From Undaria pinnatifida (lineage: Eukaryota > Sar > Phaeophyceae > Laminariales > Alariaceae): DNA of 64,000 bases. Location of the stretch: positions 2,081,516 to 2,145,515 of the forward strand of contig JABAKD010000007.1 in assembly GCA_012845835.1 (NCBI GenBank). Direction: 5' to 3'. The notes beneath the pieces are model-generated. The model was not told where the DNA came from. It was given only the letters and a program-made list of their open reading frames with translations, and searched no databases. A program made the position numbers and the translations under genes. The stretch's first letter is position 1, and each line of letters begins with the position of its first letter. Of the stretch, positions 52,311 to 62,649 are shown one piece after another.

Positions 52311-52529
52311 GTGTGATACTCCGATTGCGCGCACTACAAGTTGTGCGTCCTCATTAAGGATGTAGGTCGGCGACTCCCCTTACAACTCCAGTGTAGCTAT
52401 CAGGGTCAACAGGGTGATTTTAGTCAGTCTGTGCGCGGAAACTATAAAACCCGTTTCTGAGGGGGACAAAATCTGACAGCTGTGGAGGGAAATGTATCCT
52501 TTTATCAAGTGAATCTTGTAAGTCGAATA

Positions 52530-53590
52530 ACCGGTGAGGGGGGGGGGGCGGGGTTTTGAAGGACGTGGGGGCCTGGTTTTGATCAAAAGCGAGCGGGTTT
52601 GGAGGGGGGGGGGGGGAGGGGGGGGCAATTTGTGCATGTAAGCTATAAATTTTCGAGGGGATAAATCTGACGGTTTTGGCACCAGTTTATTATTGGGGGG
52701 GAGGGGGGGGGGGGGGTGGGCGGGGGGGGGGGAGGGGGGGGCAGCTCAATATGGGCGTGGAAACTATACATTGTTTTGAGGGGATAAATGTGACGGTTTT
52801 GGAAATAATGCATCAGTTTATCATGTATATCCTGGGGTAAGTCGTGCAATCAGTGAGTAGAGAGAGGGTGGAGTGTTTGAGGGGGTGGGGTTGGGATGGG
52901 TTGGGGGGGGGGGTCGGGGGGGGCGGGGGGGGGCGGGGGGGGGGGGGGGAAGGAAGGGTTTTAGGTGAGGGGCTTGTTATACGTGTGGTGCTAGGTCTAG
53001 GCGATGGTGTGGGTGATGGGGAAGAAGGGGGCGTTCGGGGCGGGGGGGGGGGAAAGCAGCGGCATGGATGGCTCTCGAAAGATAATGAGGTAATATCCTG
53101 TGCGTGAAGTGTTTATTAATCTGGCGGATTTCGATATTCGGTGGGGCGTTTGAGTAAGGGAGAACGAGAGGGGGCGGGGGGGGGAGATTTTTTAGCAGGT
53201 TTAGGTCACAAATAATATCCAAATACACTTCGGCTGTGAGATCAAAGATATGTAGGGGCTTGTTATACGCGTGGTGCTAGGTCTAGGCGATCGTGGGGGT
53301 GGTTGGAAAAGAGGGGGCGTTGAAGGGGGGGGGGGGGGGGGGGGGGAATAATTGAAAACTGCGTCATGGATGGTCAGAAAGATAATGACGTGATATCAAC
53401 TGCGTATAGGTTTTTATTACTCTGGCCGATTTCGATTGTGAGTGGGGCGTTTGGACAAACCAGGCGGAAGGGGGGGGGGTCGGGGGACGGGGGGGGGGGG
53501 GGGGGGGCGGGGGAAGGGTTGGGGTTTTTCATGAACAAGAGGGGTCAGGGGAGAGAGGGGGGAGGGGGGGGGGGGGCGGGGGGCGGGACA
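52530..53590 (+). repeat. G-homopolymer repeat zone
   Basis: Many G runs of 8-18 bases are embedded in two diverged repeat types. One carries gaaactata, gaggggataaat and gacggttttgg blocks. The other carries gtggtgctaggtctaggcga (52,985 and 53,269) and a tctggc-gatttcgat block (53,120 and 53,419). The runs could form G-quadruplexes. The frames across it are composition artefacts. Confidence 0.8.
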
Positions 53591-55330
53591 TTTCAATATG
53601 TGCGCGGAAACTAAAAATCCTCAAAGGGGACAAACCTGACGATTGAAGCAGTAAGACATCCCTTTATATCATCTGGCTTGTAATGTTTACTCTTCTAGAA
53701 GGTTTGATGTTCGATGCAGCATGCAACCCAGTGTTTAAGTGTAGTAAATAACGTGTTAAATCTTCATAATTTGTTGTTGTATGATACATGGATCGAAAGC
53801 TAGAATATTTTATAGAATATTTGTAGTTACCATCATTTTCTGACATCGCTAATTATAAGAAAGAGATACGTGTTGTCAAATACAACAGGCGAGGTGATGT
53901 GGTCATGCACTGTTTGCCACCACCATCATACAGTTACCATTATTTTCTGACATCGCTAATTATACGAAAGAGATACGTATTGCCAAATACAGCATGCGAG
54001 GTGATGTATGTGGCCATGTACTGTCTCCGCCATTGAGCATTAGAGGGAGGGATGCGTATCGTCAGTTTTTAAGGAACGCTTGGTATACATGCGCTCAATT
54101 ACGTTACCTCGTTAGTCATACTTGGTATACACGCGCTCAATTACGTTACCTCGTTAGTCATACTTCGCTTGGCATAGGTTGGGAGGCGATCATGCAGACG
54201 GTATGTACGAAATACCCTACGTAATGGGTTGGTAAGGTTGTTTACCGCAATTTTAACACATCTGCCTGTGCTTCCTTTTCCAAATTATTTTTGTCTCAAA
54301 TAAATGTACGATTACACGCCTATGATTTCACCTTGCCGATGTGGGGCTCTGCGGTCGTCAATTTTAAGTCAGAGATACATCCTACAAATACATCAGGCGA
54401 GGTGGGTATGTGATGTCATATATATGCGATGTCATCACTATTTATCGCGAGGGTGACTTTACTTCGTTAGGTATATGGTACTGTGTTTCGTAGAGGTCGT
54501 CTCAGGAGGGTATGCGATGGGTCGGCAGTGTGGTTTATCGCAATTTTATCAGGTCTGCCTGTGCTTCTTTTTCAACTTATTATTGTCTCAAATGTACGAT
54601 TTCACGTCCATGATTTTCACCGTGCCGCTGTGGGGCTCTGAGGTCGCCAATTCTAAGACAGAGATACATCTTACAAATACAGCAGTTGAGGTGGGCATGC
54701 AACGTCATATATGCGATGTCACTACTTACTATTGAACGCGAGGGCGACTTTACTTCGTCAGGCATATGCTACTACGTTTCGTACAGGTTGTCTCACGTGA
54801 ACATGCAATGTCACCACTATTGAACGCGAGGGTGACTTTACTTCGTTAGGCATATGCTACTGCGTTTGGTATGGTAGAGGTTGTCAGGCAATCATGTAAG
54901 CGGATGGAGGCACGAAATACCCTGCGTAATAGGTTGGTCGTGTGGTTTACCGCAGTGTTAACATCCCTGTCTGTACTTACTTTTCACATTGTTATTATCT
55001 AGTGTACGATTATACGTCCTGTTTTCTCCCCACTGTCGTCGAAGATGTTGTGGTCCTGTAGATGTCGCGTCCATGTCTGGTGCTCTTGTTAATGGTGTTC
55101 ATGAAAACATGCCCCAACGTGTAGTAGATGATCGCTGAGTGGTGTTCCTTTCCTTTACATCAAGCCAGGTAGTATATGCCAACGCAACCGCTTGCTTGAA
55201 AAACGACAAAGAAATTCCTCACACACCTGACACAGAGAAGACGCGCCCGAAGATTGTTCAGTATACCGACGGTCAGGAACAGGTTATCGAGCAGCGCACT
55301 TGATTTTTACTACCGCTCCTCACTCCACCT
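53591..55330. repeat. Degenerate AT-rich tandem repeats
   Basis: Paired blocks: tctgacatcgctaattata and gaaagagatacgt (53,839 and 53,949); a 42-bp exact duplication, cttggtatac-cgcgctcaattacgttacct (54,078-54,165); gcgagggtgactttacttcg at 54,449, 54,738 (variant) and 54,826; gtctgcctgtgcttc at 54,261 and 54,554. No gene is recognised. Towards 55,000-55,330 the sequence is unique without clear coding. Confidence 0.55.
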
Positions 55331-55778
55331 AAGACACTACGGGCATGCGTTGGACCCATATTATTATACCAGATTTACTAGAATATAAAGTATGGACACA
55401 AAATATCACAAAAAAAAGGGAAAAACGGAGGTGGTGTGCCTCGAAACAGTGACATAGGGGATACTGAGGAACCAACGAGCTACGACTGAGGACCTTTGGG
55501 GAGCACTTGCAGCTTGGACTGGCTGCTTGGGGAACACAAGGGAACACATGTGGAGCGTTTCCCGCAACACTAATAACACGGGAAAAATCCCCCGAGCAGC
55601 AGCTCCGGAATCATGGGTACAGAGTAACGCATCCACCTCGTAACTCCCCTCTTTCCCAAGTAGTAACGCCTCCGGAAAAAGTGAAAAACTTTCCTCTCGC
55701 TTTTCCGCAATTGAATTCAAACAAGGGCGCAACACTCGCTGGTACATCTACCCTCTCCGGTGGGGTGGGGTAGTCAAG
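55331..55778. other. Upstream region of exon at 55,779
   Basis: Possible 5' UTR or promoter region. Minus frames (55,406-55,747; 55,611-55,844) are open without motifs. A hairpin-like gggg-tag segment precedes the ATG. No firm feature is seen. Confidence 0.3.
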
Positions 55779-55943
55779 ATGCCGCTCACCATGCGCCCAA
55801 TTCCGCATGCCCTGAATCTTGGTGCTCCCGAGATCTATGGCCAAGGCCCATCTGGCCAGGGAGCGCAGGGCACCCAGGTGTTGGAGGATGTGAACATGGC
55901 GAGCATGGTGGGAACCCTAGCCCAACTCGGAGCACTTGCAACG
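55779..55943 (+). CDS. First exon resembling a SCAR/WAVE N-terminus
   Basis: An ATG exon of 55 codons ends exactly at a consensus donor ACG|GTAAGAG. It reads MPLTMRPIPHALNLGAPEIY, a Gly/Gln-rich loop, then VLEDVNMASMVGTLAQLGAL. SCAR/WAVE proteins, activators of the Arp2/3 actin nucleator, begin MPL-R-I-P... and continue with a conserved V-N-L...RQL--L-A pattern that this resembles. A branch-like region and the acceptor tgctgcag at 56,046 follow, but the next exon cannot be confirmed and the downstream DNA becomes repeats at 56,185. The gene may be truncated here. Confidence 0.4.
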
Positions 55944-56189
55944 GTAAGAGGAATGTTCTCGCCTGCTTGCCTCGCATGAGTCTACGCCCATTAATAGCCC
56001 CCTTAGTAGTATTGTGTCTCCACCTGATCTTGTTGTATTGCTGCAGTGCCATGGCCATCTTAAACTCCACCGCTGTCAGCAGCAGTTTTTTTTCAGAACC
56101 CGAGGTCCGCAAACAGACGCTTTCTTCTATTCGGTACGCTGTGCGCTCTGCTGCTGCTGCTGCTGCTGTGTTGATGTACGTATAGACTT

Positions 56190-56910
56190 TACAAGGGCTC
56201 CGCTCCGCGGGCGGCTGACGCCTCCCGCTACGCTCGCGCAAGGAAGGTTTTAACTAATAAATGTGAAAGGGGCAGAAATAAGAGGCCCATGATTTAGTGC
56301 AACTAGCGATTTGATAATGGCAAAAGCTACTTGTGCGGAGCTGATTGTCATGTCTGTGCTGTGCTGTATGTTGGCGATGTCACGTTCTGATCGGCAGTAC
56401 GAGTAGTACGGGTGTAATTTGCGAAGAAAAAAATCGCTCGGACCGAGATGGACAAAATCAACGACGAAAAAGAAAAAAGACGAGTACACACACGTACCAA
56501 CGGTGCCTGGTGGTACTCTGTGTGGTTCTAAAGAAAGCACAGGGCTCCGCTCCGCAAGGCTGCTGACTGGAAGAAGAGGCCCGTGATCATTTGGTGCTAA
56601 TAGCGAATTGATAATAATGCCAAGAGGTGCTTGTGCAGAGCTAATTGCCCTGCGCTGTGCTGTGTGCTTGTTGATGTCACATTCTGACCGGCAGTACGTG
56701 CGACATTTGCGGGGGGGGGGGGGCATGGGGGCCGAGAGAAGACAATCAACTGAAGAAAGCAAAAAGACGAGTACACAAAACACGTACATAAACATAGTAT
56801 CTGTATTATACCTGGTACTACTACTACTAGTAGTAACTGCTGCTGTATGTTCACAAGAACGCACAACGCCGCACGGCACAGCACCGCAAAACGAAGGGCA
56901 AGGCACGGCC
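56190..56910 (-). pseudogene. Coding-like repeat module, two copies in one 218-codon frame
   Basis: A minus frame from about 56,906 to 56,250 is open and contains VLVFLLSSVDCLLSAPM (hydrophobic, signal-like), then YCRSECDINKHTAQRRAISS, LGIIINSL...HGPLLP, later FLRKLHPYYSYCRSERDIAN, AISSAQ-like and NHGPLISAPFTF. The two modules correspond to copies at 12,290 and 19,050. Long open frames with retained peptide similarity suggest the repeat once encoded something. The function is unknown. Confidence 0.35.
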
Positions 56911-57240
56911 CCGCACTGCGCTGCGCTGCTGAGCTATATATAGGTGTGCTGAACTGGGCTGGGGGTGCATTGTTTGTGATCCAAGAACAACGTCATTTGT
57001 ACAAATCTGGTGTAGTATTATTCGTACCGGTACGTGGTATGATACTTCGAATATTATTGGCATGTACGAACTAGTAAAAAAGTACAGCAAAGCACGCAGC
57101 ATGGCAAAGCACGGCAAAGCACAGCGCTTCGCTCTGCTGAGATAGCGCCGCGCTGCGGTGCGCTGCTAAGCTGAGCTGCAAGGCATCGCACGAGCTATAA
57201 CGCTGCGGTGGGGTGCTGGGCGGTGCGGAGCTGATGAGCC
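56911..57240. repeat. Inverse copy of 11,470-12,060 repeats
   Basis: tatataggtgtgctgaactg, the gtgcattgtttgtgatccaa block and the cagcaaagcacgcagcatgg block are inverses of the 11.57-12.06 kb sequence, without the SINE-like copy 2. The absence of that element here supports its insertion at 11,657-11,985. Confidence 0.6.
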
Positions 57241-57717
57241 AAGTCCAGATCTCAGCTAATGAAACTTCGTCAAGTACAAACAAATGGTGGAAATCAAAGA
57301 AAAGCTAAGGCTGGACCGTTCCGCAAGTAATGCACAGGCAGAAAATTAGCGGCAAATGGTAGGAAGCTCAAGTTACTACACGAAAAGGAAGAAAAAATCG
57401 CGAAAAGGTTCAAAATCGTGTTGACAGAAAAACCAAATTTGCAGGAAGCAGCTGAAAAAGTCAAAAAACAACTGGCAAAAACGAACAGAAACAAAAATCG
57501 TAAGGCGGAGCAACAAATCAAAGAAAAGCTGGACCGTCCGGCCCTGGAGATGCCAGGGATGTACCAACCGAGCACCTTCAGCAAAAAGATCCAAGTAAGT
57601 CTATGTACAAGGCGCTTCGCTCCGAGGGCGGCATTCGCAACCCGCCATGTTCGCTCTGAAAGGGAAAATACACCAAATTGGAGTGAACCGGAAACCCGTG
57701 GATGGGGGGTGGTTTAA
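57241..57717 (+). pseudogene. Lysine-rich coding-like module, copy 2
   Basis: This is the inverse of 11,110-11,440. The frame from 57,418 reads EKPNLQEAAEKVKKQLAKTN, NRKAEQQIKEKLDRPALEMP and GMYQPSTFSKK, up to a possible donor ATCCAA|GTAAGT at 57,591-57,596. Upstream the similarity to copy 1 continues in shifted frames. The conserved MPGMYQPSTF segment is also readable at 11,040-11,080 in copy 1. Confidence 0.4.
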
Positions 57718-58290
57718 GATCACCCGCCGCCTTAAGTAATGCCGACTCACAGCTCTACCAGCTCTACGAGGTACAAATTAGCAAATTAGCCACGTACCAG
57801 TACAGCTTAGCTACGCCTCAGTACAGCTCAGCAACGCTATCATAAGCGCTAAGCGCCGCGTTAGGTCCATGTACCTGGGTATGATATTTTGTACGAGTAC
57901 AGCAGTACGACGTACATTGTATCATAGTAGTGCGGTGCTCGTATTCATCCATACAGTATTTGACGTAAGAAACCACCTTGGGCGATAATTACTTCGCGTT
58001 TTGCTTTTTTATCACCCGGGGTGATTTCCTGTGGTCGGGTGGCATGTAAACGAACCCAGATGATAAGGGATTCTTTATTTTGAATGTGCTTTTTTCACCA
58101 GGTGATCCTTTGTCATGGGGGGGGTGATAGCAGTACAATGGGTAACATTTGGTGCATTTCGTACATCCGCCCAGGCAGACGAGGAGGGTGATACCGCAAT
58201 ATGAGATAGTTGGCACGTTTTGACGCTTCCAGGCAGGTGCCAGGGGGGGTGATCACACTCAGCATCGCGTAGAGATACACGTCATGTATG
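57718..58290. other. No recognised feature
   Basis: tacagctcagcaacg-type simple repeats (57,770-57,850) are followed by a stretch with several gggggtgat blocks (58,016, 58,118, 58,175 and 58,234). No gene is seen. Confidence 0.4.
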
Positions 58291-58291
58291 T

Positions 58292-59019
58292 CACGTGTAG
58301 ACCTCCTCCCTGTTGTGCACTATAACGAAAAATAAGTACAAGTATGTCACGAGCGGCCCCCGGCCGCGTGACGGTGGCATCTCAAACTCCCCACCTACGT
58401 CTTTTGAAACCCCTCCAATGTTTTATGAGCCAGGCCAACCCGGACTCTGATAGCCCCGTTCCCTTGTTCTGCGGGGTTATCTACCTCTCACAGCCCCCCC
58501 CAACAATTACACCGAACTGTTGCAACCCGATTCCCCCCCTCTTGAGCGACAGGGCCGGCGGGTGGAAAAGTCGATCAATTCTAATGAGCACGCTTCCTGC
58601 AGTGCTACGCGCTCGCGTTCCCCTGTGCCTCAGGCGACCGCCTCTGGCAAGCGTGACAGTTCTTCTGTCGCTGCTCTCTGGCTATTGTACTTTTCGTCTC
58701 TCGAAACGATCGACGAAGACTCGTTTGTTATATCATAATCCCTTCCACGCCTCCGCAAACACCACTTTCCTACGTAAAGTTACATTTTGCTAGGGCTCAA
58801 GAATTCTTGATTATTTTGTAACGTGTAGACCTCTTCCCTGTTGTGCCAAGTATTCGATAAATACAAGTATGCCACGAGCGGCCCCCGGCCGCGTGACGAT
58901 GGCATCTCAAGCTCCCCACCCACGTCTTATGAAACCCCTCCAATGCTTTTTGAATCAGGCCAACGCGGACTCTGATAGCCCCGATCCCTTTTTCTGCGGG
59001 GCTTCCTACCTCTCACACC
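58292..59019 (-). repeat. Direct repeat pair at the 3' side of the YR retroelement
   Basis: Copy 1 (58,292-58,492) and copy 2 (58,821-59,019) share acgtgtagacctc, cacgagcggcccccggccgc and ccaa-gcggactctgatagcccc. They are 529 bp apart. DIRS/Ngaro-type elements end in split direct repeats, so these may be the 3' A1/B1-A2/B2 structure (inference). Confidence 0.5.
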
Positions 59020-59049
59020 ATGAGGCGGCCTGAACTAACTGTACTTCTA

Positions 59050-60130
59050 AAAACTACTGTGTGCGAGGGCTGCAGAGACCACGTCGGCCCCTTCCCCTGC
59101 TTCACCAACGTATGTCATGAAAGCCCTAGACTTCCATCTTCCTGCGCGCTGAATTGCAACTCCGACATACCTTGCGCCGCTAACTGGGTCCCCCCCCCCC
59201 CGATTTTTCCCGAATGTAGCGCAAATTGCATGGGGTATCTGCCGCTGCATCCTGCCATCAACCGCAACGCGGTCGCCGCTTCCGTCTTTGTGAAAAAATT
59301 CCAACCGCGTGACGTGGCCCGGACTGTCAGCGGCGCCCCCCCTGGCAACTAGGGATGCACGTCGAGCAATTCGAGCAGGACTTTAAAGGACCCCATCGTC
59401 ACACACCCCATCTCCCTCCCGTTCGACAACCACGTACGCGTAATCGTGAACCTTGCTCTTTTTTGAACGCACTTCGACGCCATAAATATTATCTACACTG
59501 CCGTGGCGGTCGATTTGTTCTCGAACCGGACCTGTACTCCTCCGCGTGAAACGGTCAGGCACTCTCGCTTCATACAAAATTCTGGGTGAGCTTTTCCGTC
59601 CGCGTATACCCACAGCTCTGACGCTCTGTACAACAGAAAATATGACACCGCGAATCCCAACCATATGACACGTTCACCATCTTCCATACTCGCGAGTACC
59701 TATCGGCCTTGTGATAACAGTCACGACGACAGCTGTAATCTAACCTGTGCTTTCTTTTTAGACGTGCCGTGCGCCCGGTCTACCCCCTTTCCCATCGCGG
59801 CTATCATGCAATGCGACATCGGCAACTCCCATCCTGCGAACATTTTGTGGAAGAAGTTTATTGCGGCTAAGTATCCTCTACCAGTAGACTGCCGATTGTT
59901 ATGCAAATAACAGCGAGACGCCATAACCCCGAGCAGATCAGGCAGCACTTCCTTGGGATCAGCAATCGTGTGCACCCACGGTTCTTTACCCTGCGATTGT
60001 CTCTCTTTTGCCCAGGTGTTCCACTTCGCTAGTTAGTTTTTCTGCGTACTTTTCCCGACTGAAACGAGCGCGAGCGTTGCAGCTAAACGCGCCACCTCGT
60101 CCTTGTGTCCTCTCTTATTGTCCCCTGTTT
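59050..60130 (-). pseudogene. Tyrosine recombinase of YR retroelement
   Basis: The N-terminal domain has KWNTWAKERQSQ, NRQSTGRGYLAAINFFHKMF and WELPMSH. The catalytic domain has YRASELWVYADG, with the first Arg. LHSGKIGGG is the H-x-x-R box with Lys for the usual Arg. GRWKSRAFMTYV carries the Trp/His position and the nucleophile Tyr. The parts lie in different frames (breaks near 59,200, 59,500 and 60,010), so it is a pseudogene. In the family it resolves circular cDNA into the genome without making target duplications. Confidence 0.75.
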
Positions 60131-60254
60131 CTGCAGGGACGTGTGCAAACAGTGGACACAGTAAAATTGCATACCGTATGTTGATCGAGGGACATACCCC
60201 CTCATGTACGCGAACCAGCCGGGTTCTGCGCCGCTCATTATGTCCCACAGGCAA

Positions 60255-60960
60255 TCGTCATGCTTTGCTGAGAATTTTCTTTGTATTACGGTATCAAAAA
60301 AACCCTTACCTCTCGTTCCAATGTCTTGCTCCGACCAGTCATCGGAGTTGGTGAGTTATCTGACCTTGTCCGTCAGGATCACACGAGGCCAACGGGAGAT
60401 ACCATCAGCCACTGTGTTCTGTGCGCCGAGAATGTGTTTTGCAGTATGGGTTTAGCCCCCCTTGATTTTTAGATGCCCGAGCATTCTCATGAGTAAGCAT
60501 GCTCGTTTGTCCCTGCCCCTCCCGCATGGAGATCCAAAATACTCAGCTGCCGTGTTGTCACTGCACATCAGAATCGGGTCCCCCTTGGCGTCCGCCCTTT
60601 TCTCCTACTAGTTCAAGCATGACCCACGCGGTCACGACCATGCCCAATAACTTCAACAGGTTGATCGTGATAGTACAGGTCTCTCGTCGATCGGCTTTTC
60701 TCTTTAACTCCACGGTCAGTTCTGTTGGCGAGTCGTATCTCCAAAATGCCTTCCTCTCGACTCAAAAATCGCCCACTGCCTCAAAACTGGCGTCAGACAG
60801 GTAGTGCCTTTTTGCGGTTCGTTGTATCGCCTTGTAGCAGGGGGCGCTGAGCGCCTTGCCTTCGTGTAGTAGTTTGTGATCGATAGCCCACTTCCAGAAG
60901 AGAAGGTCGACTTTTCACGGAGTCCTACCGTACGGTTATGGTTTTTGCTGCCTCCTGAGT
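60255..60960 (-). pseudogene. RNase H domain of YR retroelement
   Basis: Reading across frames, the minus strand shows HYLSDASFEAVG (first Asp), TITINLLKLLGMVVTAWVML (helix with the Glu position replaced), the CSDNTAAEYF-type DN motif, a Lys-rich ACLLMRMLG segment, and AQNTVADGISRWPR, which ends the domain in DIRS-like elements. Several frameshifts separate the parts. Confidence 0.65.
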
Positions 60961-61210
60961 TGTGCAGCCCGGTCAGCCGCAGCATCCTCCACACGAATTA
61001 CCTACCAGCCCGTTCTACGTACGTGAGGTTCCACAACTTGCCGGCCATGCTAAGCACTTCCCTCGCCGTCGCTTCCCTCCTGCTCTGAGGCCATTGCCCA
61101 AACAGCAATCTCTATCGCTTCAATATTTTCGCGCGGAACCGAAGTTCTCATGGTGTGAGGGTTGATGAGTGAAGCCTAGCGGTCTATTGTGGTGTCCCAG
61201 TGCGTGTTTT

Positions 61211-62010
61211 TTAGGGTGCTAGAATGGGCGTCACTCCCACCTCCCACGGGCCGAAGGAACGCACGTGATCCGAACCTAGAGAGGTTGACGCAATTAAGGC
61301 TATAATGTCATCGTCAGAGTGCTGTACCCTGATTTGCAGGTAGTCGCCTACGTACACGGCTGTGAAGAATGGGTCGGATTCCCCCCCTCCGCTGTGAGTT
61401 CTGACGTCTGCGTCCGGCGGTAATGGTGTTGGTTTTCCGTCTTCCCAACGCTCCACCACCTTTACGTGGGTCATCAATTATTGTCCTTCGTCTAACAACT
61501 GAGCTGATTCGATCGTTGTGTTGCAGTGCGCGTGTGCGGCCGCCGCCGACATGACGCCCCAGAAACCCGGCGATCCCGACCATCCGAACATCAGACGAAA
61601 ACCAATTACTACCAGATCTACGGTTGAGCAAAATTTATAGGTTTTGCCGGGAGCTACTCGCACGTTCCCAAAAGCGTCTGACACATCGACCTCTCATCAG
61701 TATCCTCTTTTCTAGGGATTTCTTTCTCAAGGTCACGAGTTCGTCTAGCAATTTGGGCAGCGATTCGGCGCACATGCATTGGGGGACGATATCGGGGTCG
61801 GTGTCTCCGTTTAGACCCCCTTTCTTCTCTCTGCTCTGCACTTCGAACGAAAGATCATTGATTACCCGAACCTTGTGTGTCACGGCAGCCGCCAGCGGAG
61901 AGACTCCGAGGTTGGGGATTTCGTGCGCGGCTGATTTCTGTATCACTAAGCATTTTTGGCGCCTGACGTCTTCCCCGATTTTTCCCAGATTGCCGGCAAG
62001 TGCTCGGTGA
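61211..62010 (-). pseudogene. Reverse transcriptase domain of YR retroelement
   Basis: The minus strand reads NLGVSPLAAAVTHKVRVIND, LSFEV, GGLNGDTDPDIVPQCMCAES, SDAFGNVRVAPGK, GFRLMFGWSGSPGFWGVMSA and, after a double stop and frame change near 61,478, SDPFFTAVYVGDYLQIRVQH. The catalytic box that should be YVDD reads YVGD (61,343-61,354), removing one active-site Asp. It is inactive on that ground alone. Confidence 0.75.
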
Positions 62011-62083
62011 CACTGCCGTGGTTCCCGCACTGTAACGCGCGCTCGAGATCTGCTCCGGACGCTACGGCGTTCACCGGCACCCC

Positions 62084-62515
62084 TCATGTGACTATTGTGA
62101 CCAGCTCGTCCACTGCCCTGAAGCCTTTTAGATCTCCGAAGTATCGCTGTATGTGAACGGGGTCTATCGGTGGTGCTACCAAGGATCCTCCTACCAGTCG
62201 AGCTGCGTCTCCCACGACTCCTTGCTTATCTCGAATCATGGCTGTGCAAGTGTTGACTAGCTTGTACAGCAGTTCTTCTCTTTTTTGGGAGTCGAGGCCA
62301 GCTTGTCCAAGTCTGTCTTTTTGAACGTGCCACTGCTGTACTATGCGTTCAGTATTTTTTCGACTGCGCGTGTACCCATAGGGAAGCCGTGAGCGTGCTG
62401 GCCCGCCGCCCTCCCGCGCGTAGACTGGTACCAACGTGCTAACTTCTGGCTGGTGTACTGGCGGCTCTACTTGCCCTTGCCTTCGCGGCCCCTCTGTCTG
62501 GTCTGATCTGTGCAT
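62084..62515 (-). CDS. Gag-like or linker ORF of YR retroelement
   Basis: An ATG-initiated 143-codon minus frame starts MHRSDQTEGPRRQGQVEPP and has a helical patch QKREELLYKLVNTCTAMIRD, then AARLVGGSLVAPPIDPVHIQ. No zinc knuckle is seen. Position between the repeat array and RT suggests gag C-terminus. The domain is not recognised. Confidence 0.4.
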   Translation of the reverse strand: MHRSDQTEGPRRQGQVEPPVHQPEVSTLVPVYAREGGGPARSRLPYGYTRSRKNTERIVQQWHVQKDRLGQAGLDSQKREELLYKLVNTCTAMIRDKQGVVGDAARLVGGSLVAPPIDPVHIQRYFGDLKGFRAVDELVTIVT

Positions 62516-62649
62516 GTACTCCGATCACGCGTTTCCTGCTTCGATGGGGTATCTGCTGTACTGCACGGGTGGACAGTCGTTCTGGTTTGAGCCTCCTGCG
62601 CGATCGATGCTTTTTCGACTCGCGCGGGAGTGGGGTATTCTTGCCCTCT

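Noticed and set aside
52844-53614. Glycine-rich frames across the G-run zone
   Set aside because: They are translations of G homopolymers and not evidence of a gene.
59020-59352. 110-codon plus frame
   Set aside because: It is the antisense shadow of the tyrosine recombinase C-terminal region.
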